In this document: one piece after another, positions 26,756 to 35,518 of the stretch
Position numbering within the stretch: position 1 is the first letter of the stretch
Layout of the letters: each line of letters starts with the position of its first letter
NCBI GenBank assembly: GCA_903860985.1
Contig: CAIOSO010000033.1
Coordinates: 1-64,000, forward strand
Direction: 5' to 3'
Source: an uncultured Flavobacteriales bacterium
GTDB lineage: Bacteria > Bacteroidota > Bacteroidia > Flavobacteriales_D > Crocinitomicaceae
DNA length: 64,000 nt
Translations under genes and position numbers: made by a program
The notes under the pieces: model-generated
What the model was told of the DNA's origin: nothing
Database searches by the model: none
Seen by the model: only the letters and a program-made list of their open reading frames with translations

Positions 26756-29731
26756 ATGTTTAAATCTATTTTCTCAGCGCTATTATTCGTGATTTCCAGC
26801 AATGTGTTTGCTCAAGATTACTGGCAACAAGAAGTCAATTACACCATTCAAGTAAGACTGAACGATAACAATCATACTTTAAGTGGTTTTGAGGTTTTCG
26901 AATACGTAAATAACTCCCCAAATACCTTGGACCGCATTTACATGCATGTTTGGCCGAATGCCTATAAGGATGGAAGTTCAGCTTTGGCAAAACAATTGTA
27001 CCGTCAAGGTGATGGAAAATTGACCTTCGCAAAGGAAGAAGACCGCGGATACATCGATTCCTTAAATTTTAAGTCCGAGGGGACACCGTTGAAATGGGAG
27101 TACGATGCTGAGAATCCGGATATCTGTGTGATTTACCTGAATACACCGTTGCGCAATGGAGATCGCGTTCGCATCACCACACCCTTCAAAGTGAAAATTC
27201 CTTCCGGTGAGATTTCACGCATGGGACACATCGGACAATCCTATCAAATTACACAGTGGTACCCTAAACCAGCTGTTTATGACAAAAATGGGTGGAATGC
27301 GATTCCCTATTTAAATCAAGGTGAATTCTATTCTGAATACGGTTCTTACGATGTGAGCATCACGTTACCTAAAAATTACATCATCGGTGCAACGGGGGAC
27401 TTACAAACAAAAAGTGAAGTAGCTTTCATGGATGAGCAGGTGAAATTAACGGGAGAGAAAATCGAATCATGGATAAGTAACATGGAAAAAGAAAAGAAAG
27501 GTTCTTTCCCTGAATCTTCTTCGGAAATGAAAACCATTCGTTATACACAAAGTCAAGTGCATGATTTTGCATGGTTTGCGGACAAACGTTATGGTGTTTT
27601 GAAAGGAGAAGTGGAATTGCCTCACTCCAAACGAAAAGTGACTTCATGGGCTTTGTTTACGCCTCAAAATGCAAAATATTGGAAAAATGCCATTGAATAC
27701 ATCAACGATGGAACGTATTATTATTCCCTGTGGAATGGAGATTATCCATACAACCAAGTTACCGCGGTAGATGGAACAATCAGTGCCGGTGGCGGAATGG
27801 AATATCCAAATGTTACCGTGATTGGTAATGCGAGTTCGAAAGAGGAATTAGAAGTGGTGATTGTACACGAAGTTGGACACAACTGGTTTTATGGAATTCT
27901 AGGTTCCAACGAGCGCGTGCACGGATGGATGGACGAAGGAATGAATACCTTGAACGAGATGCGTTACGTACAAACGAAGTACCCAGATAATACGCGTTTC
28001 TCTGATATGATTCTAAATGGACGTTTCCACTTGGAAGATTTGGATCACCATGATTCAGGAGACATCACGTATTCTTCTTTGGCATCACTTGGATTAGATC
28101 AACCGATTGAAACACACTCAGATCAGTTTACGAGCATTAACTACGGTGGAATCATGTATCAGAAAACAGGACTCGTGTTCTTTTACCTGAAAGATTACTT
28201 AGGCGAAGAGAAATTCAATGCAGCCATGTCGGCGTATTTTGAAGCGTGGAAATTTAAACATCCGCAACCGGAGGACATGCGCAAAGTACTCGAAACAACA
28301 TCCGGAAAAGACCTTTCCTGGTTGTTCAAAGATTTAATCCAAACGACCAATCACGTAGATTACAAACTGAAAAATGTTGGAATTGGCAAACAGGGAGCTG
28401 TGGTTCGCGTGAAAAACGTTGGACAAGTGAATGGTCCAATCGAAATCAATGTGTATGCAAAGGATCAACTCGTGGAAACACATTGGTTAGAGCCAGGACA
28501 AACAGCGGCGACCTTGAAAACTCCGTTCAAGGACATTCAAAAAGTCATCATCGACGAGTCTAAGGATATTCCAGAATTGAACCGTAACAACAACACGTGG
28601 AGAGCGAATACGCTTCTACATAAAATCGAACCAATCAAACAAGAGTTCCTTTTCAGCGACAACGAAGCGGATCACAATAGTGTACGTTGGACTCCAATGC
28701 TTGGTGGAAATGTGTATGACGGATTTATGTTAGGAGCAACGTTCCACAACCTTGGACTTCCATTCCAAAAGTTTAGTTACGTCCTTACGCCAATGTTTGG
28801 TTTCTACAGCAAGAAACCAGTTGGAATGGCAGAGTTTTCTTACTCGATACTACCAAAAAAGGGATTGAAAGTAGAACACCTTGGACTTTCGGTTAAATCT
28901 TTCTCGAGAAACAGTTTTTCAGGAGAGAATTTCGTGGCATTGACACCTTATTGGTCCGCAGCGATTGGAAACCGTAAGAATCGTAGTAACATCAGTCAAG
29001 ATGTACTATTAAAAGGACTTTACGGAATAAAAACGTCTGAATTTGGAGAAAAGGAGACCGGAGCGATGGCACAATATGCATTTCAATATTCAAATCCAGA
29101 TCACCAATTTGGCGTAAAGTTTAGAGCGGAATATCTCAACGGTAAACAAGTGCAAGTTGGAAGAATCTCCGTTACTGCAAAATACGACTGGCGTTACCTG
29201 AAAAACAAGATGGAACGCAAATTAGAATTGCGCGCGTTCTTCGGAAGTAATGTTTTATACAAACAAACCATGTCGCCAATTCAAATTTATTCAGATCGTT
29301 ATTCATTGAGCATGAGTGGTGGACGTGGTAACCAAGATTTGTTCTACGAAGAATACAATTTTGCGCGTAACGACGTCTCTGGATTCTGGTCCCAACAGCG
29401 CATGGAAAATTACGGAAACTTCAAAAGTACCAGCAATTTTGGTGTGACATCGAGTTGGTTAGGAAGTGTGAATCTTTATTTTCAATTGCCTATCAAACCA
29501 AATCTCTTTGGAATTTTTGCAGATTACGGCGCATTCTCGAATGGCACTTCGGTTCAAACAGCTTACAATGCTGGGTTAGGTGTTCGTTTGACCAATGTAT
29601 TGAGTGTGTATTTCCCACTCGTCCGCAGTACGAACATGGGCTCACTCTGGACAAACTACTCGAATGAGATTCGCTTTAGTTTAAAACTTAATTTAGTCAA
29701 TTCAACAAACCTTTTCGCACGATTTAAATAA
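26756..29731 (+). CDS. M1-family metallopeptidase with C-terminal beta-barrel-like region
   Basis: This is a 991-residue exported protein (signal peptide MFKSIFSALLFVISSNVFAQ). The M1 domain has the exopeptidase motif GGGMEYPN and zinc site HEVGH (371-375) with the third ligand Glu394, in the correct HExxH-x18-E spacing. The catalytic Tyr region (GGIMYQKTG) follows. After about residue 620 the sequence becomes rich in alternating hydrophobic/polar strands with aromatic girdle residues and ends in NLVNSTNLFARFK. That looks like an outer-membrane beta-barrel or barrel-derived domain. M1 enzymes remove N-terminal residues from peptides; the barrel would anchor this one in the outer membrane. The next gene (sppA) starts 6 bp later, so the two are cotranscribed. 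Confidence 0.88.
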   Translation: MFKSIFSALLFVISSNVFAQDYWQQEVNYTIQVRLNDNNHTLSGFEVFEYVNNSPNTLDRIYMHVWPNAYKDGSSALAKQLYRQGDGKLTFAKEEDRGYIDSLNFKSEGTPLKWEYDAENPDICVIYLNTPLRNGDRVRITTPFKVKIPSGEISRMGHIGQSYQITQWYPKPAVYDKNGWNAIPYLNQGEFYSEYGSYDVSITLPKNYIIGATGDLQTKSEVAFMDEQVKLTGEKIESWISNMEKEKKGSFPESSSEMKTIRYTQSQVHDFAWFADKRYGVLKGEVELPHSKRKVTSWALFTPQNAKYWKNAIEYINDGTYYYSLWNGDYPYNQVTAVDGTISAGGGMEYPNVTVIGNASSKEELEVVIVHEVGHNWFYGILGSNERVHGWMDEGMNTLNEMRYVQTKYPDNTRFSDMILNGRFHLEDLDHHDSGDITYSSLASLGLDQPIETHSDQFTSINYGGIMYQKTGLVFFYLKDYLGEEKFNAAMSAYFEAWKFKHPQPEDMRKVLETTSGKDLSWLFKDLIQTTNHVDYKLKNVGIGKQGAVVRVKNVGQVNGPIEINVYAKDQLVETHWLEPGQTAATLKTPFKDIQKVIIDESKDIPELNRNNNTWRANTLLHKIEPIKQEFLFSDNEADHNSVRWTPMLGGNVYDGFMLGATFHNLGLPFQKFSYVLTPMFGFYSKKPVGMAEFSYSILPKKGLKVEHLGLSVKSFSRNSFSGENFVALTPYWSAAIGNRKNRSNISQDVLLKGLYGIKTSEFGEKETGAMAQYAFQYSNPDHQFGVKFRAEYLNGKQVQVGRISVTAKYDWRYLKNKMERKLELRAFFGSNVLYKQTMSPIQIYSDRYSLSMSGGRGNQDLFYEEYNFARNDVSGFWSQQRMENYGNFKSTSNFGVTSSWLGSVNLYFQLPIKPNLFGIFADYGAFSNGTSVQTAYNAGLGVRLTNVLSVYFPLVRSTNMGSLWTNYSNEIRFSLKLNLVNSTNLFARFK

Positions 29732-29737
29732 TATTTT

Positions 29738-31537
29738 ATGTCAGATCAAAAAGTATCCTTCGGCAAATTATTTTGGCCGAGTTTTGTCGCGGTAATGATT
29801 GCCGGACTCGTTTCGCTCTTGCTCTTTTTCTTAGTGCTTGGTGGCGTGATCGGTTCTTTCGGGAACTTTGGACCAGAACCATTGGCGATTCGCAATTCAA
29901 CCATACTTCAATTGAAATTGACGGGTGAATTGAAAGACAAAAGTGACCAATCTTTAGATATTGCCAGTTTTCAGGTGGATCGAACAGTCGGACTCCCAGA
30001 TTTACTGTATGGAATTGAAAAAGCGAAAACGGATCCAAAAATCAAAGGGATTTACTTGGAACTTGGTGGCTTGACATGTGGTATGGGAAGTGCGAAAGAA
30101 TTGCACGATGCCATCAAAGACTTTCAATCGAGCGGAAAATTTGCCGTAGCTTATTTGTCTGGGGAATATGTTTCCCAAACAGCGTACTACATCAGTTCGG
30201 CTGCCAAAGAAGTGTATGGATTCCCATCCACAACCATGGAATTTACCGGAGTCGGTGTTCAATTGATGTTCTTTAAGAATTTATTGGATAATTTGAACAT
30301 TGAGGTGGACATTGTACGCGGAAGTAACAACGACTTCAAAAGTGCAGTAGAACCGTTCTTTCGCACGAATATGAGCGATTCCAGTCGAATACAAACACAA
30401 GCTTTGCTTCGCACCATGTGGCGAACCATGCGGAACGACATTTCCCTGAACAAAGGTATGGACACCGCAATCATTGATAACCATGTAGATTCCTTACACA
30501 TCTTGGATTGTGAGTCTGCGTACAATGCAAAATTAATTACCGGTTTGCGTTACCGCGATGAGTTCATGGGACTATTGAAGAAAAAGATGAACATGACGCA
30601 GGACGAAGAATTGGAAATTCAATCCATGGAGAAATATGCCTTGAAAGCTTTTTCGGACCGACAATTATTAGTCAAACGTCAAAAGCCGAACATCGCCGTG
30701 ATTTTAGCGGAAGGAGATGTGGTGACAAGTGGCGATGGAATTTCATCCGCAAGAATTTGTAAGTTGTTTCAAAAAGTCAGAAATGACCAGAACATTGATG
30801 TGGTCGTGTTTCGAATTAATAGTCCAGGTGGAAGTGCTCTTGCCAGTGAAGAAATTTGGCGCGAAGTTTCCATGACGCAAAAGAAGAAGAAAGTCATTGT
30901 CTCCATGGGGGATGTGGCTGCTTCCGGTGGATATTACATTGCAACACCTGCAGAACGCATTTTCGCTGAACCAACTACAATCACCGGATCCATCGGTGTT
31001 TTCGGGATGATTCCATACACAGGAAAATTCATGGAGAACAAGTTAGGAATCACCTTCGATCGCGTTCGCACGAACCAACATTCCTTGACTTCTTTGAATG
31101 CGAAATTGACACCAGAAGAATTAGCAATCATGCAAGGACAAGTGGATAAAATCTACACGCAATTCTTGACACGCGTTTCGGAAGGACGTAAAATGAAGTT
31201 GGAAAAAGTGGCTGTTTTAGCACGTGGAAGAGTGTGGAGTGGGGAAGATGCCCTACGCATCGGACTTGTCGATGAACTAGGTGGTTTATCCAAAGCCATC
31301 GCTTACGCATGTAAAGGACAATCAGCGCCAAAAGTCATTTACTATCCAATCGTGAAGAAAAATACGCTATCTGAAATTGCCGAAATGATCGAGCAACAAC
31401 AGGAAGATGAAGAAACCTCCGTCAAAATGGATGTCGCTATTCCAACGGAATTAAAAGCCATCTATGCACGCATCAAGAAAATTGAAAGCATGGCCGGAAT
31501 TCAGATGCGCATGCCGTTTGAGTATGTAATGGAGTAA
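29738..31537 (+). CDS. sppA: Signal peptide peptidase SppA, 67K type
   Basis: SppA degrades cleaved signal peptides in the inner membrane. The 599-residue protein has one N-terminal transmembrane helix (SFVAVMIAGLVSLLLFFLVL) and two tandem Clp-like folds. The nucleophile Ser is in MGDVAASGGYYIATPAERI and the ITGSIGVFGMIPYTGK motif follows. The N-terminal copy should supply the catalytic Lys, as in E. coli SppA. Length fits the long (tandem) form. It follows the M1 peptidase by 6 bp and is followed by a homopurine tract and the first heptamer array. Confidence 0.95.
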   Translation: MSDQKVSFGKLFWPSFVAVMIAGLVSLLLFFLVLGGVIGSFGNFGPEPLAIRNSTILQLKLTGELKDKSDQSLDIASFQVDRTVGLPDLLYGIEKAKTDPKIKGIYLELGGLTCGMGSAKELHDAIKDFQSSGKFAVAYLSGEYVSQTAYYISSAAKEVYGFPSTTMEFTGVGVQLMFFKNLLDNLNIEVDIVRGSNNDFKSAVEPFFRTNMSDSSRIQTQALLRTMWRTMRNDISLNKGMDTAIIDNHVDSLHILDCESAYNAKLITGLRYRDEFMGLLKKKMNMTQDEELEIQSMEKYALKAFSDRQLLVKRQKPNIAVILAEGDVVTSGDGISSARICKLFQKVRNDQNIDVVVFRINSPGGSALASEEIWREVSMTQKKKKVIVSMGDVAASGGYYIATPAERIFAEPTTITGSIGVFGMIPYTGKFMENKLGITFDRVRTNQHSLTSLNAKLTPEELAIMQGQVDKIYTQFLTRVSEGRKMKLEKVAVLARGRVWSGEDALRIGLVDELGGLSKAIAYACKGQSAPKVIYYPIVKKNTLSEIAEMIEQQQEDEETSVKMDVAIPTELKAIYARIKKIESMAGIQMRMPFEYVME

Positions 31538-31539
31538 CA

Positions 31540-31570
31540 GAGCGAGAGCGAGAAAGAGAGCGGGGAGCGA
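31540..31570 (+). repeat. Homopurine (GA-rich) tract after sppA
   Basis: About 31 bases made almost only of G and A (repeats of GAGCGA, GAGAGC), interrupted by single C, directly after the sppA stop and leading into heptamer array 1. No coding potential is seen. Confidence 0.6.
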
Positions 31571-31642
31571 GCACTGTTCACTGATCCGCCGCGGCGGACT
31601 GTTCACTGAGCACTGTTCACTGTTCACTGAGCACTAATCACT
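31569..31642 (+). repeat. Heptamer tandem array 1 (NNNCACT) with GC palindrome
   Basis: Eight in-register 7-bp units of the form NNNCACT (GAGCACT, GTTCACT or AATCACT) are interrupted after the second by an 18-bp block GATCCGCCGCGGCGGACT, which contains the perfect palindrome TCCGCCGCGGCGGA (31585-31598). It sits between sppA and the membrane-protein gene at 31655. Confidence 0.9.
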
Positions 31643-31654
31643 AATAACCATAAA

Positions 31655-32449
31655 ATGAGTCTTGTTAATTCTTTTATCAATCAAATTGGACGTGAGTTAG
31701 GACGTGATGCCTACCGTTCTGTGATGTCGCCATCAGCGGGAAGTAGACGCAAACAACAGATTGTTGATTCGGAAGTGTCGATTTTCGATCAAGTCATCAA
31801 TTTTGAACTTTTAGCGAGTGATGAAAAGACCGTTCGGCATTTAGCGAATCTAGTTGAAAAAGCTGAAAACACGGATGTTGAAGATTTTGAGTGGAACGAG
31901 TTATTCTATGAACTTGATAATAAAATTGATTTCTGTAAGGCAAATTTACCATCTGAATTCCATGAGCAACTGGAGAAATTAGATGAAATAAATGCCAATA
32001 ACTACCATTATGCGAAATCAAAACATGTAGCTTATGTGGATTCGGTTATTTTACATTTCGAGAATGTTGCCGCTGACTTATCTAAAAAGAAACCATCCAT
32101 TGCTGCTGTTCTAACTATTGTCGGTGCACGTCCAAGTTACATGGGTGAACAATTCATCTACACACTGATTAACATCTTGTACATTTTTATTTTAGGAACA
32201 ATAGGCTTTAATGGATGGATGACTTATCACTATCCAGATTTGTTCAATGGGAATTTACCCAATCAAACGCCAGCCGATATCGCACTGATTCAGGCGATGG
32301 GAAAAGTGATGCTTGGAATTTCCATTGGATTTTATTTACTGTACTTTTTCATGGGACTTCGTAAAATCTCCAAATACCAAAAAGAAATCCAGAAGAACAT
32401 CGACTCAAAAATCAAGTTCGAAACGTACAAGGCTGAATTACTGAAGTAG
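31655..32449 (+). CDS. Membrane protein of unknown function
   Basis: This is a 264-residue protein with a long soluble N-terminal part (about 1-165, helical and acidic) and two transmembrane helices near the C-terminus (FIYTLINILYIFILGTIGF and VMLGISIGFYLLYFFMGL), followed by a short basic helix. No signal peptide or family motif is recognised. It is framed on both sides by heptamer arrays. Base composition resembles its neighbours. Confidence 0.6.
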   Translation: MSLVNSFINQIGRELGRDAYRSVMSPSAGSRRKQQIVDSEVSIFDQVINFELLASDEKTVRHLANLVEKAENTDVEDFEWNELFYELDNKIDFCKANLPSEFHEQLEKLDEINANNYHYAKSKHVAYVDSVILHFENVAADLSKKKPSIAAVLTIVGARPSYMGEQFIYTLINILYIFILGTIGFNGWMTYHYPDLFNGNLPNQTPADIALIQAMGKVMLGISIGFYLLYFFMGLRKISKYQKEIQKNIDSKIKFETYKAELLK

Positions 32450-32456
32450 TCTCAGG

Positions 32457-32575
32457 AAGCACTAGGCACTGTTCACTGTTCACTGAGCACTAATCACTGA
32501 GCACTGAGCACTGAGCACTGTTCACTGAGCACTGAGCACTGAGCACTGTTCACTGAGCACTGAGCACTGTTCACT
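32457..32575 (+). repeat. Heptamer tandem array 2 (17 units of NNNCACT)
   Basis: Seventeen uninterrupted 7-bp units in perfect register: ten GAGCACT or close variants mixed with five GTTCACT, plus single AATCACT and AGGCACT. The array runs from just after the stop codon at 32449 to 10 bp before the stop codon of the convergent redoxin gene. No palindrome block is present in this copy. Confidence 0.92.
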
Positions 32576-32584
32576 CATTACAGC

Positions 32585-33169
32585 TCACTCTCTAAAATAA
32601 ATCTGACATCCAATCGTAATGGTTTCAGGATTGCTCACTGTTTTCCCCTCTAACAATTCATCGAGTGCCATGGAAATATATGGATTTTCTACTTCGTTCG
32701 GATGCATTCCGTTGTCGTCAATAGCTCCATTGTATACGATGTTGAAATGTTCTCCATCGCGCCAAATAATAAATGCATGCGGTGTTTTTTGCGCATGAAA
32801 TAACTTCGCGACTTCTTGAGTTGGATCATACAAATACGGAAAATTAAAATGTTCCTTCTTTGCCTTTTGAATCATTTTCAGATAAGTATCTTCTTCATAA
32901 CTTATCGTATCCATGGAACTGATTGCAATGATTGGAACTCCCAATTTGGTGTATTTTTCATTTAAGTCATTCAAACGTTTTGGATAAAGTTTCGCAAATG
33001 GACAATGATTACAGGTAAAAATGACAACAAAGCCTTTGGCCATTGGAAAATCGCCTAAAGAGACCATTCGTCCATCTACGTTTTTCAAGGAAAAGTTATC
33101 TGTAATAGTAACTTGACCGAATGAGGTAATTCCGATGGTTAAAAAGAAAAGAAAGAGTTTAGTTTTCAT
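32585..33169 (-). CDS. Exported AhpC/TSA-type thioredoxin-fold protein
   Basis: This is a 194-residue protein with a signal peptide (MKTKLFLFFLTIGITSFGQ) and a redoxin/peroxiredoxin-like thioredoxin fold. The active-site segment is FTCNHCPFAKLY (a CxxC with His-Asn between), the cis-Pro region is KTPHAFII, and YGGAI-like YNGAIDDNG follows. This family is widespread in Bacteroidota and usually annotated only as thioredoxin-family. It overlaps the upstream thioredoxin gene by 11 bp and is the last gene of the multicopper-oxidase operon. A periplasmic reductase or peroxidase role is inferred. Confidence 0.82.
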   Translation of the reverse strand: MKTKLFLFFLTIGITSFGQVTITDNFSLKNVDGRMVSLGDFPMAKGFVVIFTCNHCPFAKLYPKRLNDLNEKYTKLGVPIIAISSMDTISYEEDTYLKMIQKAKKEHFNFPYLYDPTQEVAKLFHAQKTPHAFIIWRDGEHFNIVYNGAIDDNGMHPNEVENPYISMALDELLEGKTVSNPETITIGCQIYFRE

Positions 33170-33644
33170 TGTTATTCATCAGTTTTAGGTAGTCTTGTAG
33201 CGTATGTTTCCCAGCTAATTCGATACTGGTTTCAGTTGTTGAGAAATACATTACGGTGAAAGGCAAAGTTCCATCCCAATTAAAAGAACTATCTTTCATA
33301 ATGGAAGCGTTCGGCTCAAGGTAAAAGCAATTCCCAGGGAGATTTAGTCGTTGGATTTTCTTTTTCAAATGACGATTGTTCTTTAGATCAAGTGATACAA
33401 ATTGAATCAAAACATTTTCCTTATTTAATTGATTCAAACTATCAAAAACCGGCAATTCTTCCATGCAGGGCTTGCACCATGTTGCGAAGTAATGGGTCAT
33501 GATAACTCGAGCGCTATTCGATTTTAATGCTGTTGCAAGTTCCTTTTCTTGCTGCCAAATCGGTAGATTTTGAGCATGGCTATTTAGGACTAACAACACG
33601 CTAGAAAGAACAAGAAATACTGTTGATTTAAGGTTTCGCAACAA
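33159..33644 (-). CDS. TlpA-like exported thioredoxin
   Basis: This is a 161-residue protein with a signal sequence (about 1-24, ending SHAQ) and a thioredoxin-like domain with active site FATWCKPCMEELP and a late cis-Pro (LPFTVMYF). Such TlpA/ResA-type proteins reduce disulfides in periplasmic targets, often copper or cytochrome proteins. The only plausible start is a TTG at 33644 (or the adjacent TTG), one base past the stop of the multicopper oxidase, so translation is probably coupled. It overlaps the redoxin gene by 11 bp. Confidence 0.8.
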   Translation of the reverse strand: MLRNLKSTVFLVLSSVLLVLNSHAQNLPIWQQEKELATALKSNSARVIMTHYFATWCKPCMEELPVFDSLNQLNKENVLIQFVSLDLKNNRHLKKKIQRLNLPGNCFYLEPNASIMKDSSFNWDGTLPFTVMYFSTTETSIELAGKHTLQDYLKLMNNNEN

Positions 33645-33645
33645 C

Positions 33646-35358
33646 TTATTCGATGATGAATTTCTTCGTTGTTTTCGCCTTCGTTTTTTGTTCCATCAAT
33701 TCAAGGAAATACGTTCCTTTTTTCAGGTGAGAAACATCGATGCCAGATGATAATTCTGGTTTAGGAAGCATCATCACGATTTTACCAGAAGCATTCGTAA
33801 CGGTTGCGTAATAGATTTCGGAGGGAACGTCTCCCAATTGAACAAAAATCTTCTCCCTTGTTGGATTCGGGAAAATCGTAAAATCACTCGATAAGGAAAT
33901 TTCGTTTATTCCGACTGGTTGCGTCACGACAAATTGCCCCATCATTCCTTCATCTTCATGCAAGGCAATGTGACAATGGTACATGAATGGATGCGTGGCA
34001 TCGGCGTAGTCGCTGAATTTCGCGATGAAACGAACGGTTTTCATGCGTTCAACTAAGATGACATCTTTCCATCCAGCTTGTTGTGCACTGGGTGCAACAC
34101 CGTTGATCGTCAGGATTTTAAATTCAACATCGTGAATGTGAAATGGATGTCCAAATCCAGAGGTGCTTTTCAATTCCCAAACTTCTGTTTGATCTAACGG
34201 AATAGAATGATTAATCACATTCATATTGAATAATTGATGTCCTAAAATAAAGGCATTTGGACCGAGAATAGGAACGCTTGTGACGCCAGTGCTATCACTG
34301 ATGGTAATGGTGCGCGTTAAAGCAGCATCTTGCTCTAAAGGAAATTGGTTTGAAACGAGTGCCGTTGGAATCGAGGAAACTGGATTAGCCGTTTGATTTC
34401 CAATGTTTAATTTGAGGATGTTGTAATTGGTGTGTCCCAGAAAACTCGCAAAGGGTCCATTTGGAAAACTTTCAGAACCGGGAATGAAATTCGCAAGGCT
34501 CTGATTAAACGCTTTCAAAAAAACAGTACTTCCTGCTTGTCCCGATAAGTCTACTAAAATTTCTATGCGTTCACCTGCGGACAAAATATATCGAGGTGTA
34601 GTACCATTAACCAGGACAGGAGCGTCTAGCAATCCACCATCTGTGCCAATCACATAAAAGGAACGATTGTCACTGAAGCCTAAATTATATGAAGTTTCAA
34701 TGGCTCCATTTAACAAACGAAATCGCACCACTTGCGCGGGAACGTTATACTGCGCTCTTAAAGTCATATTTGCCAAAATACTGTCTCCGTAGGGTACAAT
34801 CGCGAATTGATGTTGTGCATTGATGTCTCGGTCAGTTATCATGACAGGAATGTCATCCACGCCATATTTTCTCGGTAAATTCAATGCGGCTTCTTCTGCA
34901 TCACGAACAATGATAAATCCACCAATACCTTTGGTCACTTGTTCCTGCGACATTTCATGCATGTGCGGATGGTACCAAAGTGTAGATGCTTGATTTTTTA
35001 CTTCCCAATAAGGTTGCCAAGTTGTTCCAGGTGGAATTATCTGATGTGGACCACCGTCCATGACAGCCGGTAAATGCATCCCGTGCCAATGTAATGTGGT
35101 TGAGTCATTTAAGTGATTGTTGACAGTCATGTGAACAATGTCACCTTTGTTCATCAATAATGTAGGACCCCAAAATTTACCATTCACGCCGCCGGTTATG
35201 GTTTGATTTCCAGTAGGAACAATTTGCGCAAAGGTGTCTCGAATGTTTAGTGTGAAGTTGGGACCACTTAAGGTATCCGGAATCCACATGGTATTGTAGC
35301 TTTGAGCAAAACTAATACCAGATAATAACAAGGTAAAAAGGAAGGATAAATTTTTCAT
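33646..35358 (-). CDS. Multicopper oxidase with T9SS sorting domain
   Basis: This is a 570-residue exported protein (signal peptide MKNLSFLFTLLLSGISFAQ). The copper-binding motifs are complete: HWHGMH and WYHPHMH (trinuclear site), GHPFHIHD, and HCHIALHEDEGMM (type 1 copper with axial Met). The family oxidises phenols or cuprous ion while reducing oxygen to water. A T9SS sorting domain (IFPNPTREKIFVQL to KTTKKFIIE) follows, so this enzyme should be exported to the surface. It heads an operon with two thioredoxin-fold proteins that may help copper delivery or disulfide control. A -7 box TACTTTTG lies 5 bp before the ATG. Confidence 0.92.
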   Translation of the reverse strand: MKNLSFLFTLLLSGISFAQSYNTMWIPDTLSGPNFTLNIRDTFAQIVPTGNQTITGGVNGKFWGPTLLMNKGDIVHMTVNNHLNDSTTLHWHGMHLPAVMDGGPHQIIPPGTTWQPYWEVKNQASTLWYHPHMHEMSQEQVTKGIGGFIIVRDAEEAALNLPRKYGVDDIPVMITDRDINAQHQFAIVPYGDSILANMTLRAQYNVPAQVVRFRLLNGAIETSYNLGFSDNRSFYVIGTDGGLLDAPVLVNGTTPRYILSAGERIEILVDLSGQAGSTVFLKAFNQSLANFIPGSESFPNGPFASFLGHTNYNILKLNIGNQTANPVSSIPTALVSNQFPLEQDAALTRTITISDSTGVTSVPILGPNAFILGHQLFNMNVINHSIPLDQTEVWELKSTSGFGHPFHIHDVEFKILTINGVAPSAQQAGWKDVILVERMKTVRFIAKFSDYADATHPFMYHCHIALHEDEGMMGQFVVTQPVGINEISLSSDFTIFPNPTREKIFVQLGDVPSEIYYATVTNASGKIVMMLPKPELSSGIDVSHLKKGTYFLELMEQKTKAKTTKKFIIE

Positions 35359-35363
35359 AAAAA

Positions 35364-35371
35364 CAAAAGTA
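35364..35371 (-). promoter_or_regulatory. Promoter -7 box of the multicopper oxidase operon
   Basis: The minus strand reads TACTTTTG (TAnnTTTG), five bases before the ATG at 35358. No good TTG -33 element was found. Confidence 0.45.
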
Positions 35372-35442
35372 TGTATTTAAACCTTTGAGAATTATTCGCT
35401 AAAAAACTTGCGTTTGAAAAGTAAATAATTGGTTATGTTACT

Positions 35443-35516
35443 AGGCACTGTTCACTGAGCACTGTTCACTGAGCACTGTTCACTGTTCACTGATCCGCCG
35501 CGGCGGACTGTTCACT
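35443..35516 (+). repeat. Heptamer tandem array 3 (NNNCACT) with GC palindrome
   Basis: Seven in-register units (AGGCACT, then GTTCACT and GAGCACT alternating) are followed by the same 18-bp block GATCCGCCGCGGCGGACT (palindrome TCCGCCGCGGCGGA at 35494-35507) and one last GTTCACT. It ends two bases before the stop codon of the E1 gene, in the same orientation as arrays 1 and 2. Confidence 0.9.
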
Positions 35517-35518
35517 AG

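Noticed and set aside
32457-32575. Heptamer array considered as a CRISPR array
   Set aside because: Units are 7 bp with no unique spacers and no cas genes are near; the layout is simple tandem repetition.
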